Source: a bacterium
Lineage (GTDB): Bacteria > Vulcanimicrobiota > Xenobia > Xenobiales > Xenobiaceae
Direction: 5' to 3'
NCBI GenBank assembly: GCA_030535355.1
Contig: JAUNIO010000039.1
Coordinates: 1-32,022, forward strand
DNA: 32,022 bases
Positions 25,555 through 32,022 of this stretch are shown here, piece by piece (position 1 is the stretch's first letter; each line of letters begins with the position of its first letter). The notes under the pieces are model-generated. The model searched no databases, was not told the DNA's origin, and saw only the letters and a list, made by a program, of their open reading frames with translations. The translations under genes were made by a program, and so were the position numbers.

Positions 25555-26502
25555 ATGGACGGCGTAAATTTTAATGCCAATAATATTAATTCTTTTTATA
25601 CTGCTCAGCTGAACAACGCCAAAAAGATATTTGAGAGTTTCAGCGTTAATGGGCAGGAGACTGCGCAGACTTCGGTCTTTAATAACGACGGCGCTACGCT
25701 CTCTTTGGGAGCAAAGTCGGGTATTGGCCTTGCTCAGCCTTGCTACGGCGTCTTTACTCAGCCTCATATTCAGCCTGGCGATGGCGGCGGCTGCGGTGGC
25801 GGCGTTGAAGTTGGCCCTCGCCTCATGTACGGTGTCTTTACTCCCGATCCGATCAAGATCGAACCCGGCGATGGCAGCATTGGCCGTCCCGGCGGTGAGG
25901 TCGGCCGCATGATGTACGGCGTCTTTACTCCCGATCCGATCAAGCCTGAACCCGGCGATGGCAGCATTGGCCGTCCCGGCGGTGAGGTCGGCCGCATGAT
26001 GTACGGCGTCTTTACTCCCGATCCTATTAAACCCGAACCCGGCGACGGCGGAAAGATTCAGGACCCTGGCGTCAGCGTGTGTATGTACGGCGTCTTCGCT
26101 CCCGGTGGCTGCACCACTCCTGTCCAGCAGCCTAAGCAGCCCGAGCTTCCTCAGATGCCCGGCTTCGGTGTCACTCCTGGCCAGCCCGGCGCGGGCGGAA
26201 CTGCTCAGCCGATTCAGCCTGATATGTCGGCTATTATGGAAATGACTAGAAAGAGCACCGAATCGATGCGCCAGATGTTCGGCATCTCTAATTCCGCCTC
26301 GAATAATATGGCGGCTATGGCCAACGATCAGACCAGCGATTATCAGAGCGCTGTGGCTTTGACGAAGCTGGCCCAGAGCGGCGGGCTGAATATCGACGAT
26401 CTGCGCTCCAAGTATGAAAACGGTGAATTGTCCGGAATGACGGGCAAAATTGCCGAGCAGATCATAAACGGAACTTTCCCGGGAATCATGCCTCAGCAAT
26501 AA
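25555..26502 (+). CDS. Gly/Pro-rich tandem-repeat protein with five YGVF units
   Basis: The 315-residue protein is unrecognised. Residues 1-60 are Asn/polar-rich, with LSLGAKSG near 49-56. Five repeats begin C/M-Y-G-V-F at residues 63, 91, 120, 149 and 177, spaced 28, 29, 29 and 28. The consensus continues TPDPIKPEPGDG and then SIGRPGGEVG. A Gln/Pro linker (193-225) and a helical C-terminus with MEMTRKSTESMRQMF and a GLNIDDLRSKYENGELSG end follow. No hydrophobic signal peptide. SD GGAGGGG 2 nt before the ATG is close. An intrinsic terminator follows. It could be a surface or structural protein, or a multi-core substrate of the downstream radical SAM enzyme; neither is shown. Codon use is GC-rich and uniform within the repeats. 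Confidence 0.8.
   Translation: MDGVNFNANNINSFYTAQLNNAKKIFESFSVNGQETAQTSVFNNDGATLSLGAKSGIGLAQPCYGVFTQPHIQPGDGGGCGGGVEVGPRLMYGVFTPDPIKIEPGDGSIGRPGGEVGRMMYGVFTPDPIKPEPGDGSIGRPGGEVGRMMYGVFTPDPIKPEPGDGGKIQDPGVSVCMYGVFAPGGCTTPVQQPKQPELPQMPGFGVTPGQPGAGGTAQPIQPDMSAIMEMTRKSTESMRQMFGISNSASNNMAAMANDQTSDYQSAVALTKLAQSGGLNIDDLRSKYENGELSGMTGKIAEQIINGTFPGIMPQQ
25741..26100 (+). repeat. Tandem repeat, 84/87-bp period, five units
   Basis: Units start at 25741, 25825, 25912, 25999 and 26083 (steps 84, 87, 87, 84). The third and fourth units are nearly identical at DNA level, the outer ones more divergent. This is the pattern expected of internal duplication by unequal exchange. Confidence 0.9.
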
Positions 26503-26530
26503 ATTCTCAGGTTTCTGCATATTTAAGCAT

Positions 26531-26565
26531 AAAAGCCTTCGAAGCTGAAATTTCGGGGGCTTTTT
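26531..26565 (+). terminator. Intrinsic terminator after the repeat-protein gene
   Basis: The stem AAAAGCCTTCGAA pairs with TTCGGGGGCTTTT (two G-U pairs) around a short loop, and is followed by five T. It starts 29 nt past the stop, so the repeat gene is probably transcribed alone. Confidence 0.8.
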
Positions 26566-26667
26566 GAATTAAGAAAGCCGCTTTAATTGCCTTTGGCCTG
26601 AAGGATAATGTTTAGTAATTAAGAATTTATTAGTTATGTAATTTCATACACTCTGGAGGTATGACTC

Positions 26668-26868
26668 ATGGAAGCGCTGTGTCCTCTGATCCAAAAACCC
26701 TGTCTGCGCCAAGAATGTGCCTGGTACGCTGCTGGTATCAATGTCTGCGGTGTGGTGGCGTTGGGTATGCTCACTGAAAAAATTCACGATATGTCAACCG
26801 ATGCTTATAAGATGTATGTAGCTCAGCCTGCATACGAAGAAGAGGACAACGCTGAAGAACAGTTCTAA
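26668..26868 (+). CDS. Small four-cysteine protein
   Basis: The 66-residue protein starts MEALCPLIQKPCLRQECAWYA, with C5, C12, C17 and C27 in a C-x6-C-x4-C-x9-C pattern, then a short helix (GVVALGMLTEKI) and an acidic tail. I recognise the CPL...C....CAW...C pattern as a small family of likely metal- or Fe-S-binding proteins found beside varied genes; function unknown. GGAGGT lies 7 nt upstream of the ATG, strong evidence that it is real. It sits between the repeat protein and the radical SAM gene. A 14-bp inverted repeat lies downstream at 26950-26988. Confidence 0.75.
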   Translation: MEALCPLIQKPCLRQECAWYAAGINVCGVVALGMLTEKIHDMSTDAYKMYVAQPAYEEEDNAEEQF

Positions 26869-26949
26869 AACTGTCTCTGCGCTTAGAGCGGGTGTATTAA
26901 TCTTCTCATCAATCAGATTGCGGCCTGACATTGCAGTGTTGGGTATGAT

Positions 26950-26988
26950 TATGAAAATTCCCATTCCTTTGGTTTGGGAATTTTCATA
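26950..26988. terminator. Perfect 14-bp inverted repeat, possible terminator
   Basis: TATGAAAATTCCCA (26950-26963) and TGGGAATTTTCATA (26975-26988) are exact complements around an 11-nt loop, about 80 nt past the four-cysteine gene. No pure T-run follows, but the stem ends are AT-rich. An operator role is also possible. Confidence 0.55.
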
Positions 26989-27038
26989 TAGGCCATGTTT
27001 TTTGGAAACCGTTTTATATAACCGTGCAGTATGGGCCG

Positions 27039-27125
27039 TTAGTTTAAACAGTTAGATTAAAGATTTAGTGTCAGCGTGTGGTTGAAATACTTAAGTTAGC
27101 TTTTTAGATTAGCGTTTTAGGTTAG
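27039..27125. repeat. 13-bp-period TTAG iteration upstream of the radical SAM gene
   Basis: TTAG lies at 27039, 27052 and 27065 (step 13), then at 27096, 27104, 27109, 27117 and 27122, forming two near-identical 13-bp units (27096-27108 and 27109-27121). These could be iterated regulator sites or slippage products. Confidence 0.5.
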
Positions 27126-27142
27126 TATAGGAGCATCGAGGT

Positions 27143-28396
27143 ATGGCAGTAACGATTAAGCCTGACAAACCCTATCATTGCGTATGGGAACTTACATTAA
27201 AATGCAATATGCGCTGCAAGCACTGCGGTTCTTATGCGGGCAAAGACCGCGATCATGAAATGTCCTTAGAGCAGATGCTGGATGTCGCCGATCAGCTGGC
27301 TGATTTAGGGCTGCGGCGGATAACCCTTTCTGGCGGAGAGCCTTTGCTGCGCGAAAACTGGGATGTTATTGCGCAGCGTTTGATCGAGCGCGGCGTGCGC
27401 GTGGGCATGATCAGCAATGGCTATTTCATGGTGGACAATATCGCTAAATTCGAGCGCCTCAAAAAACTTAAAGCTCCTGGCTGTTTGGAAATTGTGGCTA
27501 TGTCCGTCGATGGTATGCGGGAAACTCACGATTCCTTCCGCCGTGTGCCCGGTTCTTGGGACCGCATCAAAGCCGGTTACGAGGCCCTGAATAAGATCGG
27601 CATTTATACAGCTGCAATTACCTCAATTTCCAACAACAATATTAAAGAACTCGATCAGATGCTGCAGCTGTTCCTGAAATGGAAAGTCAAAGCCTGGCAG
27701 ATGCAGACTCTATTCGGCGGCGGGCGTATGCGCGAATTCCCGGAACTCATGCCCGGTCCCGAAGGCGTAGAGATCGTGGCCCGTTTTATCGCCCAGACCC
27801 GTTTGGATCGTTATCCTATTTTGGTATTTCCGGCCGACTGCGTGGGATTCTGCACGGAATTAGAATCGTTTATCAACGAGTGTCCTTGGCAGGGCTGTCA
27901 GGCGGGTTTGACTTCCTGCGGTATTGAAGCCAACGGCAACGTGAAGGGCTGTTTATCTCTCTGCCCCGAACTGCAGGAAGATAACCCCTTTGTTGAAGGC
28001 AATCTGCAGACTGAGAAGCTGGTAGATATTTGGAACAAGCCGGGAGCGTTCGCCTACAACCGCGAGTTTGAGCCCAGCAAAGCTGAAGGCTGCTGTTCCG
28101 GCTGCCGTCACTTGGAGAGATGCCGCTGTGGCTGTACGGCTCAGTCTTACTTCTCTTCCGGCACAGCTTATTGCGATCCTTACTGCATGTACGCTGAGCG
28201 GCGCCGCAAGGCGGGGGAGATGCGCTCTCAGGCTGAGGAGCTGCGCAAGAAATCTGCGGAACTGCTGAAACAGGCGGCCGAGTTGGACAAACAGGCGGTC
28301 AAGGTGGTGCATCCCGACCGTCCGTATCCGACGCGCATTGTGCGGGCTAAGATAGCCCGTCCGCGGGTGCAGACGCCTAAGGGTGAGAAAAAATAG
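27143..28396 (+). CDS. Radical SAM/SPASM domain protein with coiled-coil tail
   Basis: The 417-residue enzyme has the radical SAM motif C21-NMR-C25-KH-C28, the GGEP motif at 64-67 and a SPASM-type C-terminal cysteine cluster (C247, C252, C259, C270, C274, C317/C318, C321, C327, C329, C331, C344, C348). SPASM enzymes mostly modify peptides or proteins by forming C-C or thioether bonds, using extra Fe-S clusters; the substrate here is unknown. After the SPASM domain comes an unusual tail of about 65 residues: a heptad-like helix (AEELRKKSAELLKQAAELDK) and a basic Pro/Arg end. AGGAG lies 9 nt before the ATG. Neighbours suggest the YGVF repeat protein or the four-cysteine protein as targets, which is inference. 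Confidence 0.9.
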   Translation: MAVTIKPDKPYHCVWELTLKCNMRCKHCGSYAGKDRDHEMSLEQMLDVADQLADLGLRRITLSGGEPLLRENWDVIAQRLIERGVRVGMISNGYFMVDNIAKFERLKKLKAPGCLEIVAMSVDGMRETHDSFRRVPGSWDRIKAGYEALNKIGIYTAAITSISNNNIKELDQMLQLFLKWKVKAWQMQTLFGGGRMREFPELMPGPEGVEIVARFIAQTRLDRYPILVFPADCVGFCTELESFINECPWQGCQAGLTSCGIEANGNVKGCLSLCPELQEDNPFVEGNLQTEKLVDIWNKPGAFAYNREFEPSKAEGCCSGCRHLERCRCGCTAQSYFSSGTAYCDPYCMYAERRRKAGEMRSQAEELRKKSAELLKQAAELDKQAVKVVHPDRPYPTRIVRAKIARPRVQTPKGEKK

Positions 28397-28467
28397 CGGA
28401 TATGCTTTTCCTGAAACTGGCATTTTGCGGTGAAATGCTGGTTAGCCTAAGAGATTATTCCGCTTAT

Positions 28468-28512
28468 AAGGGAGCTTTCTTGTGGACGAATGTCTAGAGA
28501 AGGCTCCTTTTT
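28468..28512 (+). terminator. Terminator of the radical SAM gene
   Basis: A stem-loop (AAGGGAGC...GGCTCCTT with a bulge) ends in five T about 75-115 nt after the stop. Confidence 0.65.
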
Positions 28513-28584
28513 CGTTGCGCTTGGGGCTGGGATTCTGCGGAGGTAATGTGACTCAGCTGTAATCTGATTATTTTTGCGTTAACA

Positions 28585-28632
28585 TAAAAGAAGAACCTTT
28601 TCCTAATCAAGATAAAGGTTCTTCTTAAAAAA
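28585..28632 (-). terminator. Terminator of the tRNA cluster
   Basis: A perfect 13-bp stem (28588-28600 with 28614-28626) just past the 3' end of tRNA-Val is followed on the reverse strand by CTTCTTTTATG. It sits directly downstream of the cluster. Confidence 0.75.
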
Positions 28633-28709
28633 TGGTGGACGAAAACGGACTCGAACCGCTGACCCCCTGCTTGTAAGGCAGATGCTCTAACCAACTGAGC
28701 TACTCGTCC
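28633..28709 (-). tRNA. tRNA-Val (anticodon UAC)
   Basis: Cloverleaf on the reverse strand: acceptor GGACGAG pairs with TTCGTCC (one G-U), D arm GCTC...GAGC, anticodon loop CTTACAA giving UAC, T loop TTCGAGT, discriminator A and encoded CCA. Confidence 0.95.
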
Positions 28710-28713
28710 AAAT

Positions 28714-28784
28714 ATTTATAGGAGCGCCTCCCCTCTGTCGCTTACGCCGAAGTAAGAGGCAGCCTAAGCAATACTCCTATAAAT
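28714..28784. repeat. Small inverted-repeat element between tRNA genes
   Basis: ATTTATAGGAG (28714-28724) and its exact complement (28774-28784) bracket a C-rich segment with the CCCTCTGTCGC stretch shared with 23490-23500 and a CTTAC/GTAAG hairpin. It looks like a small inserted non-coding element. Confidence 0.5.
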
Positions 28785-28815
28785 TTTTGCCGCCCGCAAA
28801 AGCAGGCGGCAGTTG

Positions 28816-28892
28816 TGGTAGCCCCGACGGGTTTCGAACCCGCGATCTCCGGCTTGAAAGGCCAGCGTCCTATACCACTAGACCACAGGGCC
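28816..28892 (-). tRNA. tRNA-Glu (anticodon UUC)
   Basis: Cloverleaf on the reverse strand with anticodon loop CTTTCAA, T stem GCGGG/CCCGT with TTCGAAA loop, and encoded CCA. The D arm GTCTAG...GGAC is typical of Glu tRNA. The acceptor stem has G-U pairs. Confidence 0.95.
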
Positions 28893-28912
28893 ACATTATA
28901 TATGCTGCTAAC

Positions 28913-28988
28913 TGGTGGGCCCACCTGGATTTGAACCAGGGACCGATCGGTTATGAGCCGACTGCTCTGACCTCTGAGCTATAGGCCC
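28913..28988 (-). tRNA. CAU-anticodon tRNA, probably tRNA-Ile2 (lysidine type), or elongator Met
   Basis: Cloverleaf on the reverse strand, anticodon loop CTCATAA, acceptor GGGCCTA/TGGGCCC region, encoded CCA. The anticodon arm with CGGCTCATAACCG and the following GGTC resemble bacterial Ile2, whose C34 is changed to lysidine by TilS, more than elongator Met. It is first in the cluster after the promoter. Confidence 0.9.
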
Positions 28989-29001
28989 GTTCGCGAGATG
29001 T

Positions 29002-29029
29002 ATTATATCATGCCAAAGCAAAAAGTCAA
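29002..29029 (-). promoter_or_regulatory. Sigma-70-type promoter of the tRNA cluster
   Basis: On the reverse strand TTGACT (29029-29024) and TATAAT (29007-29002) are 16 bp apart. Transcription would start a few bases before the first tRNA at 28988. Confidence 0.85.
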
Positions 29030-29231
29030 GAGTAATTCTATTTTTTTGTTCTTTCCGTGAAATTATTGGCCTGCCCGATCTGTTGCTGAACAGCTGCGAT
29101 CTAGGCAGGCAGCGGACGGGGCTGGGGACGCGTTAAATGACATTGATAAAAAGAGGAAATAAATGCTGACATTAGGAAGTCTAATATTTTGTAGTAATTT
29201 AATTTTTTGATGAAACAGATACTGTGCGAGG

Positions 29232-30512
29232 TTGAGCCGAAATAGTAATATGACGTCTTCAGAGGCATACCGCGAAAAGTTGGACAGTTTTGCTTCTCAG
29301 CAGAATACGCTACAAATGCGTCTCTTCTGGCTGATATTTTTAACTATCGAGGGCATGACGATAGCTTCAGCGCTGATGATGACGTTTGAGAATACGAGCT
29401 GGGTGGACATTGCTACGCGCTGGCTTTGTGTTGTGGCCTTTCTCGCGTTTATGCTGTCCGCGAAGCGCACTAAGCGTTATGAACAGAGTTATATGGCTAT
29501 GTGCCTGCTGTTTAACTGTGTGCTTTTGCCGGTGAATTATTTCGCCAGCGGCGGTTTGAGCGGCGCTATACCTTTGCATTATTTAATAGGGCTGTTTATG
29601 TGCTCTTTCGTTATGAGCAGTAAACAGAAATTGTTTTCTTTTTTGACTTCGCTTACGGTGATGCTCGGGTCTGTCGTAGTGGGATTATTATGCCCGGAAT
29701 ATGTTAGGCCCACCAATAGTTTGACTGGCAGTGCCAATTTGATCTTTTCCCTGATAGTTGTCAGTTCGGCTTTAAATATGGTCACTTCTCTGGTGATGCG
29801 CGAGCACCGCAGCCACATTCGCAGAGAGATTAATAATGGCATCATCGATGTGCTGAGCACGGTTGTAGAATCGCGCAGCGCCGAAGCCGGCGATCACGTT
29901 ATGCGCATAAAAGGGTACACGCGCCTTTTGTTGGAGCAGGTCAATGATGTTTACGGCATTAACTTAACGCTGGATGAAAAGGAAATAGTTTATTCTGCGT
30001 CAGCTATGCACGATGTGGGCAAAATCGCCATTCCCGACAGCGTTTTGCTTAAGCCGGGCCGTTTTACGCCCGAAGAATTTGAAATAATGAAAAAGCATAC
30101 CATTTTTGGCTGCGATATTATCAGCTCGATGAAGGACATCCAGGACAAGCGGTATTATGAATACTGCTATAATATATGCAGATACCATCACGAGCGCTAC
30201 GATGGCAAGGGGTATCCCGAGGGGCTGGTGGGAGATGAAATTCCTTTAATGGCCCAAATAGTCTCTTTGGCCGATGTCTATGATGCTTTGATCAATAGCC
30301 GCTGCTATAAAAAGGCTATAAGTTTAGATAAAGCTTACGAGATGATAGTCAACGGGGAATGCGGTGCCTTCTCTCCTAAACTTTTGGAGTGCTTTAGACG
30401 AGCCCGCAGCAAGATGGAGGAGTTTGCCAGAGAACCGTTTGTCAATCCTTTGGAAGCCAAAATGAATCAGCATATGCAAGCGAAGCTTGATAATAAGGAA
30501 AATACTGATTAA
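29232..30512 (+). CDS. Membrane HD-GYP domain protein (putative c-di-GMP phosphodiesterase)
   Basis: The 426-residue protein has an N-terminal membrane region of about six hydrophobic segments (roughly residues 30-185) and a cytoplasmic HD-GYP domain from about 200. Catalytic residues present: MHDVGKIAIPD with H260-D261, the H287 region in KKHTIFG, and the signature HHERYDGKGYP at 319-329. HD-GYP enzymes cleave cyclic di-GMP, so this is probably a membrane sensor of that pathway; the sensed signal is unknown. The start is uncertain: TTG at 29232 or ATG at 29250, and neither has a well-spaced SD (a GAGG lies at 29228). It converges with the PnuC gene, 17 nt apart. Confidence 0.9.
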   Translation: MSRNSNMTSSEAYREKLDSFASQQNTLQMRLFWLIFLTIEGMTIASALMMTFENTSWVDIATRWLCVVAFLAFMLSAKRTKRYEQSYMAMCLLFNCVLLPVNYFASGGLSGAIPLHYLIGLFMCSFVMSSKQKLFSFLTSLTVMLGSVVVGLLCPEYVRPTNSLTGSANLIFSLIVVSSALNMVTSLVMREHRSHIRREINNGIIDVLSTVVESRSAEAGDHVMRIKGYTRLLLEQVNDVYGINLTLDEKEIVYSASAMHDVGKIAIPDSVLLKPGRFTPEEFEIMKKHTIFGCDIISSMKDIQDKRYYEYCYNICRYHHERYDGKGYPEGLVGDEIPLMAQIVSLADVYDALINSRCYKKAISLDKAYEMIVNGECGAFSPKLLECFRRARSKMEEFAREPFVNPLEAKMNQHMQAKLDNKENTD

Positions 30513-30529
30513 TTCAATCTTTCTTGTGC

Positions 30530-31366
30530 TTATGGCTTTGCGGGTGCAGCAGCGGCGGCTTCTGGGGCTGTTTTCTGGGCTGTATCCTGAGCCGCCAGCA
30601 TTTTTTCTTGATGCTCTTTGATGTAGCGAGTCCATTTTATATAGCCATAAGTGGTGTTGGTGAAGTAACCGGCTTTGAGCACCAGCAGAATATACTGTCC
30701 GGAAAGAATATTGATAATCGTTTCTAAGGTGGCGCTCAGATACCAGGCCAGCCACTGTTCGCGGTAGCGGAAGAGGATAAAGAGGCCATTGGCGATGCCT
30801 ACGGCGCTGACGCAGGCATCTAGATAGTGAACCCAGGTCTCGGTGACTTTATTGCCGCCGAAGAGGTCGGTGGTGATGTTGAGATTTGAAGTCCAGGTGC
30901 CGATGGCGAAAGTCCAGACCACAATACCCACAATGGTGGCGAATTCGGCCCAGCCCGAGAGCTTGCGCACTTCGGTAAGGCTGGCTTCTTCCTGGTCTGG
31001 GTGCTTGTGCCAGTTGATGAAACTGATAATATCTATGGGTATCCAGAAGAAGAGGGTCACCGCCGCGGTGGCGAAGCGGAAGGTTAGCACCAGGGGAATG
31101 GCGATCTCTGTGGCTTCAACGAGCAGGGAAACGATAAAGTTCCATTTGGACTGCTTGGCGATCAGCAGCTCGCAGAGCACGTTGAAGAAGATATTGGCCA
31201 GATAAAGCGCTTCGATGATTTTGCCGTTGACGCCGTTGACGTCTTCTTCGGGGAAGTAGATGGCGATTAGAACGGCTAAACCCAGAATTATGGAGAACCA
31301 CCATTTTTCGTAACAGGTGAAGTACTGCCAAAGATAAGAGAATTTGTTTTTTACGTAGCTAATCAT
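30530..31366 (-). CDS. pnuC: PnuC-family transporter (nicotinamide riboside or related vitamin/nucleoside)
   Basis: The 278-residue membrane protein has about seven hydrophobic segments. PnuC signatures: SKWNF near 72, the NGLFILFRYREQWLAWYL segment (about 195-213) and the C-terminal GQYILLVLKAGYFTNTTYGYIKW helix. Family members move nicotinamide riboside or, in other clades, thiamine or deoxynucleosides by facilitated diffusion trapped by a kinase; the clade here cannot be told. The protein ends in an Ala/Pro/Lys tail (AAAAAPAKP). The ATG at 31366 has AGAGGT 6 nt upstream. No nadR-like kinase gene or riboswitch is seen nearby. Confidence 0.88.
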   Translation of the reverse strand: MISYVKNKFSYLWQYFTCYEKWWFSIILGLAVLIAIYFPEEDVNGVNGKIIEALYLANIFFNVLCELLIAKQSKWNFIVSLLVEATEIAIPLVLTFRFATAAVTLFFWIPIDIISFINWHKHPDQEEASLTEVRKLSGWAEFATIVGIVVWTFAIGTWTSNLNITTDLFGGNKVTETWVHYLDACVSAVGIANGLFILFRYREQWLAWYLSATLETIINILSGQYILLVLKAGYFTNTTYGYIKWTRYIKEHQEKMLAAQDTAQKTAPEAAAAAPAKP

Positions 31367-31579
31367 CTTTAACCTCTAAAAGCAGTAAAAAAATATATGG
31401 ATTCCGGGCGCATTGTAAGAGCGGCGGTATCGCTGAGAGAGCGGCAGACCGTTGGATTTAGCTGTTTCTCAGGGCGAATTTTTAGAGGTTCTCATGAGCT
31501 GTCCTTAATGAAAAATGAGCTAATAATATAACATAGAATTGTATAGATAGCAATGAAGAATAATTATGGCTGGATGAGG

Positions 31580-32022
31580 TTAGATTTTTTGTTTGTCACA
31601 TGTTTTCTTAGTTCGCCATACTTTCCAACACTTTGCTGTTAGTATGATAATTGTATATATTAATATTACCCAGATTATGCGCAAAGCGCAATCTCCCCAG
31701 ACACTTCCGGTTATTTGCCATCCCCATTTCCATAAGGTATCTAAGGCGTGGATAGATAATAATATAATGGCATGTCTTCCCAGGCGGCTAAACCAACAGC
31801 AGCGATCAAGCTGGCATATTACTTGACTTAGATAGCAAGCCGCAATACTGCCAGCGGCGGCTGTAATATAGCACAGAGGAAAAAAGGGAAAATGGTGCTG
31901 GATAATATCGAAGTTAATACTGCTTCCAAAATGCGCAATGGCGTTCAAGGCTAGCCAGATCAGGGCATTGTTTATTGCAAAATAAAAGTGCTTAAAGTTG
32001 CAAAATAAAAATGCATAGATTT
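31580..32022 (-). CDS. Acyltransferase-3-like membrane protein, C-terminal part (truncated by window edge)
   Basis: The reverse-strand frame is open to the window's right edge, so the gene starts outside. The visible ~147 codons hold about four membrane helices. Features recalling fucose 4-O-acetylase-like acyltransferase-3 C-termini: NALIWLALNAIAHFGSS, the INFDIIQHHFPFFPLCYITAAAGS stretch and the LGRHAIILLSIHALD helix. Such enzymes O-acetylate surface glycans. An internal TTG at 31948 would give only 122 residues and is not the true start, because the upstream codons continue the family pattern. Confidence 0.65.
   Translation of the reverse strand, partial: IYAFLFCNFKHFYFAINNALIWLALNAIAHFGSSINFDIIQHHFPFFPLCYITAAAGSIAACYLSQVICQLDRCCWFSRLGRHAIILLSIHALDTLWKWGWQITGSVWGDCALRIIWVILIYTIIILTAKCWKVWRTKKTCDKQKI

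Noticed and set aside
25741-26100. CRISPR array
   Set aside because: Units are contiguous, 84-87 bp and in frame with a protein; no short repeat/spacer alternation and no cas genes.
25516-26520. 334-codon reverse-strand frame opposite the repeat protein
   Set aside because: It arises from the GC-rich repetitive coding of the forward gene; the forward frame has the SD, the clear repeats and the terminator.
26668-26868. Four-cysteine protein as a RiPP precursor
   Set aside because: The cysteines lie at the N-terminus and the pattern looks like a conserved metal-binding family; no leader/core split is visible.
28787-28984. 65-codon frame over the tRNA genes
   Set aside because: It reads the antisense of tRNA-Glu and the CAU tRNA; the DLNQGPIGYEPTAL-type text is a familiar tRNA-antisense artefact.

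Overview
The window is a bacterial chromosome segment of mid-range G+C. Gene starts are ATG, GTG or TTG with clear Shine-Dalgarno (SD) sites. It also carries a tRNA cluster with encoded CCA ends and intrinsic-terminator-like hairpins. The accessory genes in the left half (Rpn-type nuclease, AlbA/Schlafen-type regulator, DUF4417 proteins, ABC-3C) are of kinds I associate with anaerobic gut Firmicutes. The right half is less typical: a cyclic 2,3-diphosphoglycerate synthetase homologue, a secreted LIM/DA1-like peptidase, a 5'-nucleotidase without a signal peptide, and a radical SAM/SPASM enzyme near a tandem-repeat protein. I cannot assign a phylum from the sequence alone.

Positions 219-10637 look like an accessory or defence-type island. 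In order it holds a Rpn/PD-(D/E)XK protein, an AlbA_2 (Schlafen-type) protein split by one in-frame TAA, a reverse-strand Dam-type adenine methylase, and a five-gene reverse-strand cluster. That cluster has two DUF4417 paralogues interleaved with one toxin-like and two immunity-like small proteins. A compact forward operon follows: HNH-like effector, small winged-helix-like middle protein, and DUF2326-type ABC ATPase. Its architecture is that of an ABC three-component (ABC-3C) conflict system.

Positions 10655-18128 read leftward: three consecutive, mutually divergent dynamin-like GTPases, reminiscent of the LeoABC arrangement of enterotoxigenic E. coli, followed by the glycogen-debranching enzyme GlgX. 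A perfect 15-bp inverted repeat lies between the second and third GTPase genes.

Positions 18718-25090 hold a DUF362 protein (forward), then a 5'-nucleotidase, the LIM/DA1-like protein and the cDPG synthetase homologue (all reverse), separated by long intergenic spaces with hairpins.

Positions 25555-28396 (forward) hold a protein with five YGVF repeats of 28-29 residues, a 66-residue four-cysteine protein and a radical SAM/SPASM enzyme. This is the best candidate for an undescribed peptide- or protein-modification system, but the enzyme-substrate link is inference. Reverse-strand tRNAs for Val (UAC), Glu (UUC) and a CAU tRNA (probably Ile2) follow, with a good sigma-70-type promoter. The window ends with an HD-GYP membrane protein, a PnuC-type transporter, and the C-terminal part of an acyltransferase-3-like membrane protein cut by the right edge.
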